Part shown: positions 1 to 5,558 of the stretch, in pieces
Layout: every line of letters begins with the position of its first letter
How positions within the stretch are numbered: the first letter of the stretch is position 1
Assembly: GCA_017882055.1 (NCBI GenBank)
Contig: JADGQE010000150.1
Location: 1 to 8,909 of the forward strand
DNA: 8,909 nt
Source: Thermoflexales bacterium
Lineage (GTDB): Bacteria; Chloroflexota; Anaerolineae; Fen-1058
Direction: 5' to 3'
Translations under genes and position numbers: made by a program
The notes under the pieces: model-generated
What the model was told of the DNA's origin: nothing
Seen by the model: the letters and a program-made list of their open reading frames with translations, nothing else
Database searches by the model: none

Positions 1-67
1 CAGGCCGGCCGAGCAAATGTCGATGTTTGCTCGGCCGGTTTGCATTGATTGCGATTCTCTCGTTCAT
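1..67 (-). CDS. Partial unidentified CDS, 5' end only, running off the left edge
   Basis: The minus strand has an AAAGGAG Shine-Dalgarno (72-78) four bases before an ATG at 67-65. The open frame from there stays open to the window edge and begins MNERIAINANRPSKHRHL (22 codons visible). No family can be recognised from so short a stretch. It lies 94 bases downstream of the YdjM-like gene on the same strand, so it could be the next operon member or have its own promoter (CATAAT at 107-102 on this strand). The frame crosses a perfect 13-bp inverted repeat (5-38), which is unusual inside a gene. The alternative is that this is intergenic sequence with a chance ribosome site. What supports it is the strong, well-spaced ribosome site; what weakens it is that fewer than 25 codons can be seen. 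Confidence 0.4.
   Translation of the reverse strand, partial: MNERIAINANRPSKHRHLLGRP
5..38. other. Perfect 13-bp inverted repeat (hairpin or possible terminator)
   Basis: Arms CCGGCCGAGCAAA (5-17) and TTTGCTCGGCCGG (26-38) are exact reverse complements around an 8-base loop. On the plus strand the stem is followed by TTTGCATTG, too poor in T for a strong intrinsic terminator. On the minus strand it is followed by a GC-rich sequence. It could end a plus-strand gene lying left of the window, or be a structured repeat. It falls inside the tentative partial minus-strand frame. Confidence 0.6.
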
Positions 68-100
68 GTTGCTCCTTTGTTGAAGTAAACTATGAACGAG
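59..100 (-). promoter_or_regulatory. Inverted repeat enclosing the ribosome site of the left-edge gene
   Basis: CTCGTTCAT (59-67) and ATGAACGAG (92-100) are exact 9-base reverse complements separated by 24 bases. On the minus strand the downstream arm contains the start codon and next two codons (ATG AAC GAG), and the loop contains the AAAGGAG ribosome site. The geometry suits either a translational hairpin or an operator, but nothing else supports a regulatory role. Confidence 0.35.
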
Positions 101-161
101 ATTATGGCGGAAGATTGTGAATCAATGATGAAGGCGGAATAGAGAAGTTGTGGTGACCTTT

Positions 162-1181
162 TTACACTTCGGTCTCTTGCGTCTCGGCAATCAGATCGGC
201 TTGCTGCGCGGCATCGATTTGCATGCGGCTTGAGCGTTTGCCGAAGGCGTAGATGCTCAGCAGCGCCGCGCACGGCAAAACCACTGTCAGCAAGAAGAAC
301 GAGAAAGGCTCAAGCATTGGTGCTCGATTTTGAACCAACGCGGAAAAACGATCGAGGTTGAAGAAGATCAGTTGCAGTGCGATCCACACCGCGAGGAAAT
401 TTGGAAGCGCGTCGCCGGAGTGAATGAGTTTTAAGCCGCTCGTGCGCTCTTTCGTCAGCGGCCAGAACAGATTGCTGCCCAGGTAGCCGAGTTGATCTTC
501 GAGGATGTGCGCGGCCATGCCGAACGCGGCGACCAGTCCCGCTTGAAGCGATCCGCCGATCAGGCCGACGATCAAGCCGAGCATAGCAGCTAACGTTAGT
601 GAATGACTCCAGGCGCGATGCCACGGCAGGAACTGCACTTCGACGCCGCCCGTTTTCGGGCCGTCCGCTTTCGGCACAAACGCGAAGGACGGTCCGCTGA
701 AAATATCGACGTTCAGGTCGCCGTCGTAAGTGTAGTTTAACTTTGCATTGACTTTAGCCGTTTTGAAAAGCGCCGGCGATTCTGGCCTGACGGGCCTTTG
801 CGAGGTGTTGACGATCGGTCCGATACGCACCGCGATTTGACGGTGAGCGGCGTCGAAACGAACGGTGTACTGCCGCCAGCGATCGGGGCCGAGTTTGATC
901 GTATGCAGTTGCACCCGCACCGGCCGCTGAGTCGCCGCGGCCCGATCGATCAGCGCCGCGATCTGATCGGCGATGGCCTGCGGATCGAGGTTGGCCGGAT
1001 CGGGATCGATCGCTTCGGCCTGTTCGAAATAGCGCGCGAATTTGAAATCGAGCGTATCGGGCAGCAGACCAAACAAGCCGCCGAGCGCGATCAGAAACGA
1101 GCCCTGCGCGGCGCTTTCGACGACACCCGGCACGAACGTGGCCGCGGCCACTCCAGCCAGAAAATGCGTGATGCCTTTCAT
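162..1181 (-). CDS. YdjM/DUF457-family membrane protein (putative membrane-bound metal-dependent hydrolase)
   Basis: The 339-residue protein carries the spaced motifs of the YdjM/DUF457 family: an N-terminal MKGITHFLAG with H6, LLPDTLD at 39-45, HRAWSHSL at 188-195 and HILEDQLGYLG at 225-235, followed by FWP. The His/Asp residues are presumed metal ligands by family analogy; the substrate is unknown. Hydrophobic segments at about 8-40, 195-225, 258-275 and 292-313 imply a multi-pass inner-membrane protein. Between the LPD motif and the HRAWSHS motif sits an insertion of about 140 residues with a beta-rich look (88-182), longer than I expect for the family. The ATG at 1181 is preceded by GAGG five bases upstream. 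The ATP-grasp gene stops 29 bases upstream on the same strand, so the two are probably co-transcribed. Family assignment is fairly firm; the enzymatic activity is inferred only. Confidence 0.8.
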   Translation of the reverse strand: MKGITHFLAGVAAATFVPGVVESAAQGSFLIALGGLFGLLPDTLDFKFARYFEQAEAIDPDPANLDPQAIADQIAALIDRAAATQRPVRVQLHTIKLGPDRWRQYTVRFDAAHRQIAVRIGPIVNTSQRPVRPESPALFKTAKVNAKLNYTYDGDLNVDIFSGPSFAFVPKADGPKTGGVEVQFLPWHRAWSHSLTLAAMLGLIVGLIGGSLQAGLVAAFGMAAHILEDQLGYLGSNLFWPLTKERTSGLKLIHSGDALPNFLAVWIALQLIFFNLDRFSALVQNRAPMLEPFSFFLLTVVLPCAALLSIYAFGKRSSRMQIDAAQQADLIAETQETEV

Positions 1182-1210
1182 GTGAACCTCGTGAGGTCAG
1201 TGCAGCAGTA

Positions 1211-2071
1211 TCAAGCCATACCCAGGTTCGCCAGCGCGGCGTCGAGAACTTCGGGCGCTTGCGCGATATGTATCCCAAAGCGCGCGTTGATCTCTAAGAC
1301 CACCGGCACGTTGTCCGCGCGGCGGCGAATGTCGATGTCGAGCGGACCGCTAAGGCCCAAGGCTCTGCCGGCCGTGATAGCTAACTCAGCAACGTCGGGG
1401 GCGTCGACACGTTGCACGTCTAGCGCGTTGCCGACATTGCCCTCACGCAGCCTGGTCTTTTCCAGCACGATCACGACGTCTCGATCGTGCGGTCCGAGGC
1501 AGAGGTTGGGCGCATAATCGGTGCCCGGTATAAACTCTTGCAGAATCGATCGATCATCGAGCGTTGTCATGAACGCATAATCTTTTTCATGCCACAGTGT
1601 GACGCCTCGCCCGCCATGCCCGATGCGAGGTTTGCTGAGGCACGGCCAGCCAATGCTGTTCGCAATATCCGCCGCCGATTTGACTTGCGAGGGCAGACAA
1701 AAGCGTGGCACTGGCACGTTGTTCTTTGAAAGATGGACGGCGGTGAGGTATTTGTCATTCGCGGTGTACACAGCCTCAAACGCGCCGATCAGAGCCGGGA
1801 CACCGTCGCGGTTGTTCCAGCGCTCGGCGACTACCGGCAGTTCTTCCGACGCAGCCGGGATCAGCAGATCGATCTTTTCCTGCCGTGCAAGTTGCTGCAA
1901 GCGATCCATAAAAGACGAATCGCTTGCGGCGGGTACGAGGTGAAACGTGATACCCGGCACGGCCACACTGCGCACGTTCGCGCCAACAACAACGTGACCG
2001 CGCGCCAACAACAGCTGAGCCACATTGCGGCCGGCCGGCTCGCCCACACCCGTTACCAAAATTTTTTTCAT
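1211..2071 (-). CDS. ATP-grasp ligase, carbamoyl-phosphate-synthase-like, substrate unknown
   Basis: The 286-residue protein has the layout of a stand-alone ATP-grasp enzyme. An N-terminal Rossmann-like domain opens with VTGVGEPAG (6-14) and is followed by NDKYLT (105-110) at the pre-ATP-grasp junction. Next come the nucleotide-binding loop KPRIGHGGRGV (147-157), QEFIPGTDY (178-186), LDIDIRR (244-250) and the metal-binding LEINARFG (259-266). Such enzymes couple a carboxylate, through an acyl-phosphate, to an amine or similar nucleophile. The closest look is to CarB-like and PylC-like small ATP-grasp proteins, but the substrate cannot be read from sequence. ATG at 2071 has a weak AAGGGA upstream and a leader nearly identical to that of the transporter gene. 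It is followed 29 bases later by the YdjM-like gene. It probably belonged to the same operon as the transporter before the intervening island arrived. Confidence 0.87.
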   Translation of the reverse strand: MKKILVTGVGEPAGRNVAQLLLARGHVVVGANVRSVAVPGITFHLVPAASDSSFMDRLQQLARQEKIDLLIPAASEELPVVAERWNNRDGVPALIGAFEAVYTANDKYLTAVHLSKNNVPVPRFCLPSQVKSAADIANSIGWPCLSKPRIGHGGRGVTLWHEKDYAFMTTLDDRSILQEFIPGTDYAPNLCLGPHDRDVVIVLEKTRLREGNVGNALDVQRVDAPDVAELAITAGRALGLSGPLDIDIRRRADNVPVVLEINARFGIHIAQAPEVLDAALANLGMA

Positions 2072-2091
2072 AGCGGGTTATCCCTTGGTCA
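2069..2091 (-). promoter_or_regulatory. Start-anchored leader shared with the transporter gene (copy 1)
   Basis: Reading toward the ATP-grasp start, the leader TGACCAAGGGATAAC ends eight bases... before the ATG, with CCGCT between. Sixteen of the 20 bases upstream of the ATG match the transporter leader at 5559-5578 in the same register; 14 of the 15 distal bases are identical. It includes a purine-rich AAGGGA that may act as the ribosome site. Confidence 0.5.
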
Positions 2092-2129
2092 AGAATTGCT
2101 ATGCTGCCTGAACAGTAAACGGTTGGATT

Positions 2130-2156
2130 CTAGATCAATCCTAGCATCTTCGCAAT
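2130..2156 (-). repeat. Direct-repeat copy of the transporter 3' end (displaced gene end, candidate attachment site)
   Basis: Minus strand: ATT GCG AAG ATG CTA GGA TTG ATC then TAG, encoding IAKMLGLI and a stop. The transporter gene ends at 4265-4239 with the same residues and a TAA stop. The two 27-base copies differ at four positions, every one synonymous or a stop-for-stop change, and share an exact 14-base core (2143-2156 with 4252-4265). No coherent transporter reading continues upstream of this copy beyond perhaps a few residues. It is therefore a detached 3' end, either displaced by integration of the island to its right or left from a decayed tandem paralogue. Confidence 0.75.
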
Positions 2157-2205
2157 TACAAGCACACCGAGCGGATCCTGCCCATTATCAGATTGCCCTC
2201 AACAT

Positions 2206-2235
2206 TGTATACGAAAACGCCGTAACGCCCGTCAA
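2206..2235 (-). promoter_or_regulatory. Candidate promoter for the ATP-grasp and ydjM-like genes
   Basis: Minus strand: TTGACG (2235-2230), an 18-base spacer, then TATACA (2211-2206); TACAAT two bases further is an alternative -10. It begins right at the distal T-run of the preceding terminator and points toward the ATP-grasp gene about 130 bases away. It would supply transcription where the island terminator cuts off read-through. Sequence match only. Confidence 0.4.
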
Positions 2236-2277
2236 ACAAAAAACCGAATGCCCTGCTCTTGTTGTCAGTTCATTCGG
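2234..2277 (-). terminator. Intrinsic terminator of the HEPN operon
   Basis: On the minus strand CCGAATG (2277-2271) pairs exactly with CATTCGG (2250-2244) across a 20-base loop, and the stem is followed at once by TTTTTTGTTT. It sits about 50 bases past the HEPN stop codon, the expected place for the end of that transcript. The stem is short and the loop long, so efficiency may be moderate. Confidence 0.7.
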
Positions 2278-2326
2278 CTCCATGTGCTGTAGAAATGTCG
2301 CTCTATTGGTGGTGGCGGCCAATCGA

Positions 2327-2689
2327 TTAGATCTTCTTGAGATAGTTCAGCACTTCATGGGCTTGCTTTAGAGAGGCATCGCAAAACGCATCAACCCGAA
2401 CCATTGCGTCATCATAGTCCGCTCTATTTCGAAAAACGCGTAACCTTCGAAGATCGGCGCCAATCTTTTTGCGAAAACCTACTGGCGACGCCTCATAGTA
2501 ATTTGTCACCGCGTCGTGATCTAACGCACTTTCGCTCAGTTTCAGCCCTTCATTGCGGGCATAATTACGCGCTTCGCAAAAAGCAGCGTAGTAAGCGCGA
2601 CTTATCGCAGATCGCAAACACGATTCCGTTTCCTTTTGAAGGGAAAGCGCGTCTGCGAGATGAAGATACTCAGACCAATTGAAGCTCAT
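2327..2689 (-). CDS. HEPN-domain protein (candidate RNase toxin or its inactive relative)
   Basis: The 120-residue protein is all-helical in appearance and carries the HEPN signature SAISRAYYAAFCEARN (27-42), with a second conserved block FRNRADYDD (86-94). HEPN proteins often act as RNases in toxin-antitoxin, CRISPR and abortive-infection systems through an R-X(4-6)-H motif. Here the arginine-rich block reads RNRADY, with Asp/Tyr and no nearby histidine, the variant I associate with the COG1895/COG2250-like HEPN group, so catalytic activity is uncertain. The ATG overlaps the upstream gene's TGA in an ATGA junction and has little ribosome site of its own, implying translational coupling. It is the last gene of the island operon and is followed by an intrinsic terminator. 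Family call strong; toxin role inferred. Confidence 0.8.
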   Translation of the reverse strand: MSFNWSEYLHLADALSLQKETESCLRSAISRAYYAAFCEARNYARNEGLKLSESALDHDAVTNYYEASPVGFRKKIGADLRRLRVFRNRADYDDAMVRVDAFCDASLKQAHEVLNYLKKI

Positions 2690-3210
2690 ACAAATTCAAG
2701 ATCAAAAATAAGACGACCGTTGATCCTCTGCAGTTGGCGCAAAAACCATCTTTCATCAAACTTCGCCAACCGGTCTAGAGCTTCGTCGGCTCCTAGAGGA
2801 GTGAGAATCAAACCGAGTAACTCAGGCGATTTCTCTATTTCAGGATCTCGAACGGTAGACAAACACACTTGTGGGAATGGCCCAAATGCCTCCGCTAGCG
2901 GCTCCAGCGCGTCCAGTAATACTCCCGCTAAATCTTGATTATATAGAAGAAACTCACGGACAGCGCGCCGATTCGTAACGATATACAGATCTTCAATTCT
3001 TCGCAGCGACATATCGAATGCCCTAAACGTACTAGCAGTGCCTATTGACCAAAGCGACATCTTTTCGAGAGGAACATCATCGGATACTTCCGCAGGCGCG
3101 TAAGACTTCAACATATCCAAGGGCCCTATCCTCACCGTCGTCGCAGCATTCTCTAATGGCAATAGCATTGGCCGGAGCACTCTCTGATCAAAGTGAATGG
3201 GGGTTTGCAT
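2686..3210 (-). CDS. Unrecognised 174-aa protein between TIGR04255 and HEPN genes
   Basis: I do not recognise a named family. The start is taken as the ATG at 3210-3208, one base after the TIGR04255 stop (TAA A ATG), with AAGGA nine bases upstream. An in-frame GTG at 3240 would add 10 residues overlapping the upstream gene and has no ribosome site. Visible features: a charged soluble protein, no signal peptide or membrane segment, and a C-terminal block with DEALDRLAKFDERWFLRQL (142-160) ending in IFDLEFV. The acidic/aromatic 'FDERWFL' pattern followed by a short beta strand resembles small proteins I recall next to HEPN genes, but I cannot verify that here. Its stop overlaps the HEPN start (ATGA). 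Position between the two partners suggests an antitoxin, regulator or complex subunit; this is inference. Confidence 0.8.
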   Translation of the reverse strand: MQTPIHFDQRVLRPMLLPLENAATTVRIGPLDMLKSYAPAEVSDDVPLEKMSLWSIGTASTFRAFDMSLRRIEDLYIVTNRRAVREFLLYNQDLAGVLLDALEPLAEAFGPFPQVCLSTVRDPEIEKSPELLGLILTPLGADEALDRLAKFDERWFLRQLQRINGRLIFDLEFV

Positions 3211-3211
3211 T

Positions 3212-3958
3212 TTATCGGTTCCTTGGACTAAACTTTGCACGCAAAGCGTCCGTCAAGCAATTCTCAAATGTTGTCAGGATACAGTTATGGGCAGCGTCAA
3301 TCCAGTCAAGCGCGTTTTCAATTGGAACAGATTGATGCTGCACAAGAAAATAGTCCAGATCTAGTATGATAGCCCAATCGTCCGGCTTGTCTGCTATGGC
3401 GGTGTTCATTTGTAGTCGTAGTGCGTCTCGCTCATTTTCAAATGGACTAACGGCGCCCATCATAAACTCCGCAACATTGGGGACCGCATGACCAAAATCG
3501 GGATAAAACTTAAAAAATTCATTCAGATGAACTTTGTCGCCTGGCAGCTTGATTAGATTGATATACCGTAACCCGATTCGCAGCAGACCCGATGGCTTCG
3601 CAATTTCCCGATAGACTTCAAATCCCTGCCGAATAATCGGCCTGAATTTTCCCCAGCCCGGATAAGGGTCTAGGTGGTTAATGGCCAAAAAATCTGTACC
3701 GATCTGGACGAAGGCTTTCTCGTCTTCACGCAGAAATTGAACACGGTCGGCCATCTGAAATTGTTGCTGAAAGCCGCCCTGAGCGGGATTCAACTGACTC
3801 TCGATAGAGCGCAGCCCTTTACGCTTTGGATAGTCTTTACGCAATTGTGGGTAGATGAGTCCGGGAATGGCAGCATCCCAGGGAATACTAGGCACAAATT
3901 GAAACTGACAAACGACTTCTGCAATCGGAGGCAAATCGTATTGAATCTCTTCGGACAT
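3212..3958 (-). CDS. TIGR04255-family protein
   Basis: The 248-residue protein matches the layout I know for the sporadically distributed TIGR04255 family. It has an N-terminal LPPIAEVVCQFQF (9-21), a central PYPGW (98-102), the diagnostic RIGLRYINLI (127-136) and a C-terminal aromatic segment around LDLDYFL (199-205) and WIDAAH (219-224). Length is normal for the family. No biochemical activity is established to my knowledge; no signal peptide or membrane segment is seen, so it is cytoplasmic. ATG at 3958 has GAGG seven to eight bases upstream. It is the first gene of a three-gene operon, with one base to the next gene, and is preceded by a good -10 box with an overlapping palindrome. Its composition is more AT-rich than the flanking operon, fitting acquisition by transfer. 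Confidence 0.8.
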   Translation of the reverse strand: MSEEIQYDLPPIAEVVCQFQFVPSIPWDAAIPGLIYPQLRKDYPKRKGLRSIESQLNPAQGGFQQQFQMADRVQFLREDEKAFVQIGTDFLAINHLDPYPGWGKFRPIIRQGFEVYREIAKPSGLLRIGLRYINLIKLPGDKVHLNEFFKFYPDFGHAVPNVAEFMMGAVSPFENERDALRLQMNTAIADKPDDWAIILDLDYFLVQHQSVPIENALDWIDAAHNCILTTFENCLTDALRAKFSPRNR

Positions 3959-4011
3959 GGACGAGCCTCAGTGGATATGAGTTAGTTAGATGGCTCTGCC
4001 GACTAAGTAGG

Positions 4012-4026
4012 GAGTGGGTCCCACTC
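4012..4026. promoter_or_regulatory. Palindrome overlapping the island operon's predicted transcription start (candidate operator)
   Basis: GAGTGGG (4012-4018) and CCCACTC (4020-4026) form an exact 7-bp palindrome around one central base. It begins four bases downstream of the TATAAT box, so it spans the predicted +1. A repressor bound here would block initiation, as in autoregulated toxin-antitoxin operons. No binding protein is identified. Confidence 0.45.
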
Positions 4027-4030
4027 TTGT

Positions 4031-4036
4031 ATTATA
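4031..4036 (-). promoter_or_regulatory. Promoter -10 box of the TIGR04255-HEPN operon
   Basis: The minus strand reads a perfect TATAAT at 4036-4031, giving a predicted start near 4024 and a 5' leader of about 66 bases before the TIGR04255 ATG at 3958. No convincing TTGACA-like -35 is present at 16-18 bases, so the promoter may be activator-dependent or weak. Confidence 0.5.
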
Positions 4037-4132
4037 CACGAAGATTGGCATTGGCGCGTTAGTCAGGAGGTGTTCCATGTTGAAGGTGAACTGCCGGCCT
4101 TTTCTAAAGTGCAGGATACTTTCGTGCGAGCG

Positions 4133-4187
4133 CCCCCACGGCTCACGCATCTTTTTCGATGCAGATGGCTTGCGCGATTTTTGGGGG
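4133..4187. other. Nested inverted repeats between the transporter and the island operon
   Basis: CCCCCA (4133-4138) pairs with TGGGGG (4182-4187), and inside it GCATC (4147-4151) pairs with GATGC (4158-4162) around a six-base loop. No T-run follows the outer stem on either strand, so it is not a clear intrinsic terminator for the transporter gene. It may be a weak structured 3' end. Apart from this and the promoter region, 4040-4238 shows no convincing gene. Confidence 0.3.
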
Positions 4188-4238
4188 TTCACCGCAATGG
4201 CTCCGACCGATGGGTTTCCCTATTCTACCAGCTGTCGC

Positions 4239-4265
4239 TTAAATCAAGCCCAGCATCTTCGCAAT
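4239..4265 (-). repeat. Direct-repeat copy forming the live 3' end of the transporter gene
   Basis: Minus strand: ATT GCG AAG ATG CTG GGC TTG ATT TAA, the last eight codons and stop of the transporter. It pairs with the detached copy at 2130-2156, with 23 of 27 bases identical and all differences silent. If the island integrated here, this end came with the element and the copy at 2130 is the original one. Confidence 0.75.
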
Positions 4266-5558
4266 CGCCGGGCCGACGCCGGCCATATTGAGCGTGATCG
4301 GCAGCAGCAGCACGCCGAGGCAGTTCATGCGCCGCGAGCCGAACAACGTGGGGATCATCCCGATCGCGGTGGCAGGCAGTGCGATCAATAAGCCGCCGAA
4401 GCCGGTCGTGAGGAAGATCAAGCCGATCAGCAGCATCAGCGTGACGATACTGATCGTCCGGTAGTCGATGCGCTCGACCAGTTTGATCGCCAGCCGGCTG
4501 AACACGATCAATAACCCGAAGGCGACCGCACCCGATACGGCCATCGCGGCGACGGCGGTGAAATACAACTGCGGCGTGTCCGGCGTGTAGATCGTGGCCG
4601 TCATCTGCGCCATGCCGCCGCGCGCCAGATGCAGCCCCGGCAGGAAGAACAACAAAAATCCGCCGACGTAGTAGACGAACTTCGAGGCGCCCTGCGACAC
4701 GATAAAAGATCGATCGTCGCGCTGGGCAGTGGCGTGACCCGCCAGAAAACCGCCGATGCCACCGGTCACGACCGGAAAGAACGCGGCGAACATTCCGCCC
4801 AACGTGCCGGCGAACGCGCCACGCAGCACCAATGCAGGCGTGACATCGATCGAGCGGGCGATGTGCTGCGGCGGAACTTTCATACCCATGATCAAATTGG
4901 TCAGCACCATCGGAATCGCAAACAAGCCGAGAAACGCCGGCAGCAAATTTTGAAACGCGATCTCGGTCGGCACGACGCTGCGATACATGATGATGAAACC
5001 GAGCAAGCCCGACAGCAGAAATGTCAACAGTCCCGCGCCGAGGCCGGTCCAGGCCTCACGGAAACGGGCCCAACCCGACGGGCCGCGATCGCCGCTCTTA
5101 GGCCATTCGGACATGAGCATGAAGACGATGATAGCCGCGAGGATCCAGCCCAGGTGCGGCGACACGACGATCTGCAAAACGCGCGCGGCTTCTCCGGCGA
5201 CGGGACTGATCACTACGATCGCCGCCAGGCCGCACAACGATCCGACGCCGGTCAGGATCGCCGCTTCGTAGCCGCGTCGTTCGAGCAGCCACTTCTGGCC
5301 GGGCAGCACGATGAAAGCCGAAGATTCATCGGGCGCAGCGAGAAAGATTGAAGGGACGGTGCTGATCATGGCGTAGCCGACGACCAACCCCAGCAACAAC
5401 ATCGCCAGTTGATCGGGCTGAAGCACGCTCGACAATGCGCCTGCCGATAAGATCAACAATCCGGCGACGTTGTAAATGTGCAGCGCCGGGATCAAGGCAA
5501 GGATCGATGCGGCCACCGCGCCGAGGACGGCGATGAGAATCAACGCGATTGAATCCAT
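4239..5558 (-). CDS. TctA/DUF112-family membrane transporter (COG1784-like)
   Basis: A 439-residue polytopic protein with about ten or more hydrophobic segments. Family landmarks are IPALHIYNVAG (23-33, matching the PGxHxN-type motif of TctA proteins) and PSIFLAAPDESS (69-80). They continue with VLPGQKWLLERRGYEA (84-99) and a second-half repeat of the first motif around FPVVTGGIGGFLAGHATAQ (261-279), with FIVSQGASKFVYYVGG following. This resembles the shorter, mostly archaeal COG1784 branch of tricarboxylate-transporter large subunits more than canonical TctA, which is nearer 500 residues. No TctB small subunit or TctC binding protein is present in the window, so transport substrate and partners are unknown. 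ATG at 5558 has weak AAGAGA upstream. The lipoprotein gene ends 21 bases upstream. Its last 27 bases are duplicated at 2130-2156. Confidence 0.83.
   Translation of the reverse strand: MDSIALILIAVLGAVAASILALIPALHIYNVAGLLILSAGALSSVLQPDQLAMLLLGLVVGYAMISTVPSIFLAAPDESSAFIVLPGQKWLLERRGYEAAILTGVGSLCGLAAIVVISPVAGEAARVLQIVVSPHLGWILAAIIVFMLMSEWPKSGDRGPSGWARFREAWTGLGAGLLTFLLSGLLGFIIMYRSVVPTEIAFQNLLPAFLGLFAIPMVLTNLIMGMKVPPQHIARSIDVTPALVLRGAFAGTLGGMFAAFFPVVTGGIGGFLAGHATAQRDDRSFIVSQGASKFVYYVGGFLLFFLPGLHLARGGMAQMTATIYTPDTPQLYFTAVAAMAVSGAVAFGLLIVFSRLAIKLVERIDYRTISIVTLMLLIGLIFLTTGFGGLLIALPATAIGMIPTLFGSRRMNCLGVLLLPITLNMAGVGPAIAKMLGLI

Larger units (their letters stand above)
2130..4265. mobile_element. Candidate genomic island inserted at the 3' end of the transporter gene
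   Basis: The segment is bracketed by direct copies of the transporter gene's last 27 bases (2130-2156 and 4239-4265). It holds a self-contained operon of three genes with its own promoter and terminator, and lies between genes that otherwise look like one operon. Base composition shifts: 60-base lines I counted at 3421-3600 are 38-52% GC, whereas 1081-1140, 5041-5100 and 5221-5280 are 68-72%. Reconstitution of a coding 3' end with synonymous changes is typical of site-specific integration into protein genes. No integrase, transposase or terminal inverted repeat is visible, so the element is either non-autonomous, decayed, or formed by another recombination route. Exact limits are uncertain within the repeat copies. 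Confidence 0.5.

Noticed and set aside
754..1278. 174-residue minus-strand frame overlapping the YdjM-like gene
   Set aside because: Arg/Ser-rich frame-shifted reading of the same DNA, crossing the gene boundary without its own ribosome site.
2157..2265. Minus-strand reading ending GFLFDGRYGVFVYNVEGNLIMG, possibly a continuing transporter remnant
   Set aside because: A weak GV...N resemblance to the transporter C-terminus can be forced, but it needs a frameshift and overlaps the terminator; only the last 27 bases give a solid match.
4071..4091. parS-like sequence TGTTCCATGTTGAAGG
   Set aside because: Only about 10 of 16 positions match the parS consensus and it lacks the palindromic symmetry.
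3986..4192. Minus-strand 68-residue frame upstream of the TIGR04255 gene
   Set aside because: GTG start with no ribosome site, unusual composition, and the operon's TATAAT box and palindrome lie inside it; better explained as promoter region.
2157..4238. Integrase, transposase or insertion-sequence ends within the island
   Set aside because: Looked for on both strands; no recombinase-like protein or terminal inverted repeats found.
4014..4391. Plus-strand frame with a perfect AGGAGG ribosome site before an ATG at 4077
   Set aside because: The frame runs antisense into the well-supported transporter gene, turns into low-complexity Arg/Gln/His typical of an antisense shadow, and resembles no family.
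4629..5351. 240-residue plus-strand frame opposite the transporter
   Set aside because: Rich in Gln/Arg/His/Asp with no domain pattern; a shadow of the GC-rich membrane-protein gene on the other strand.
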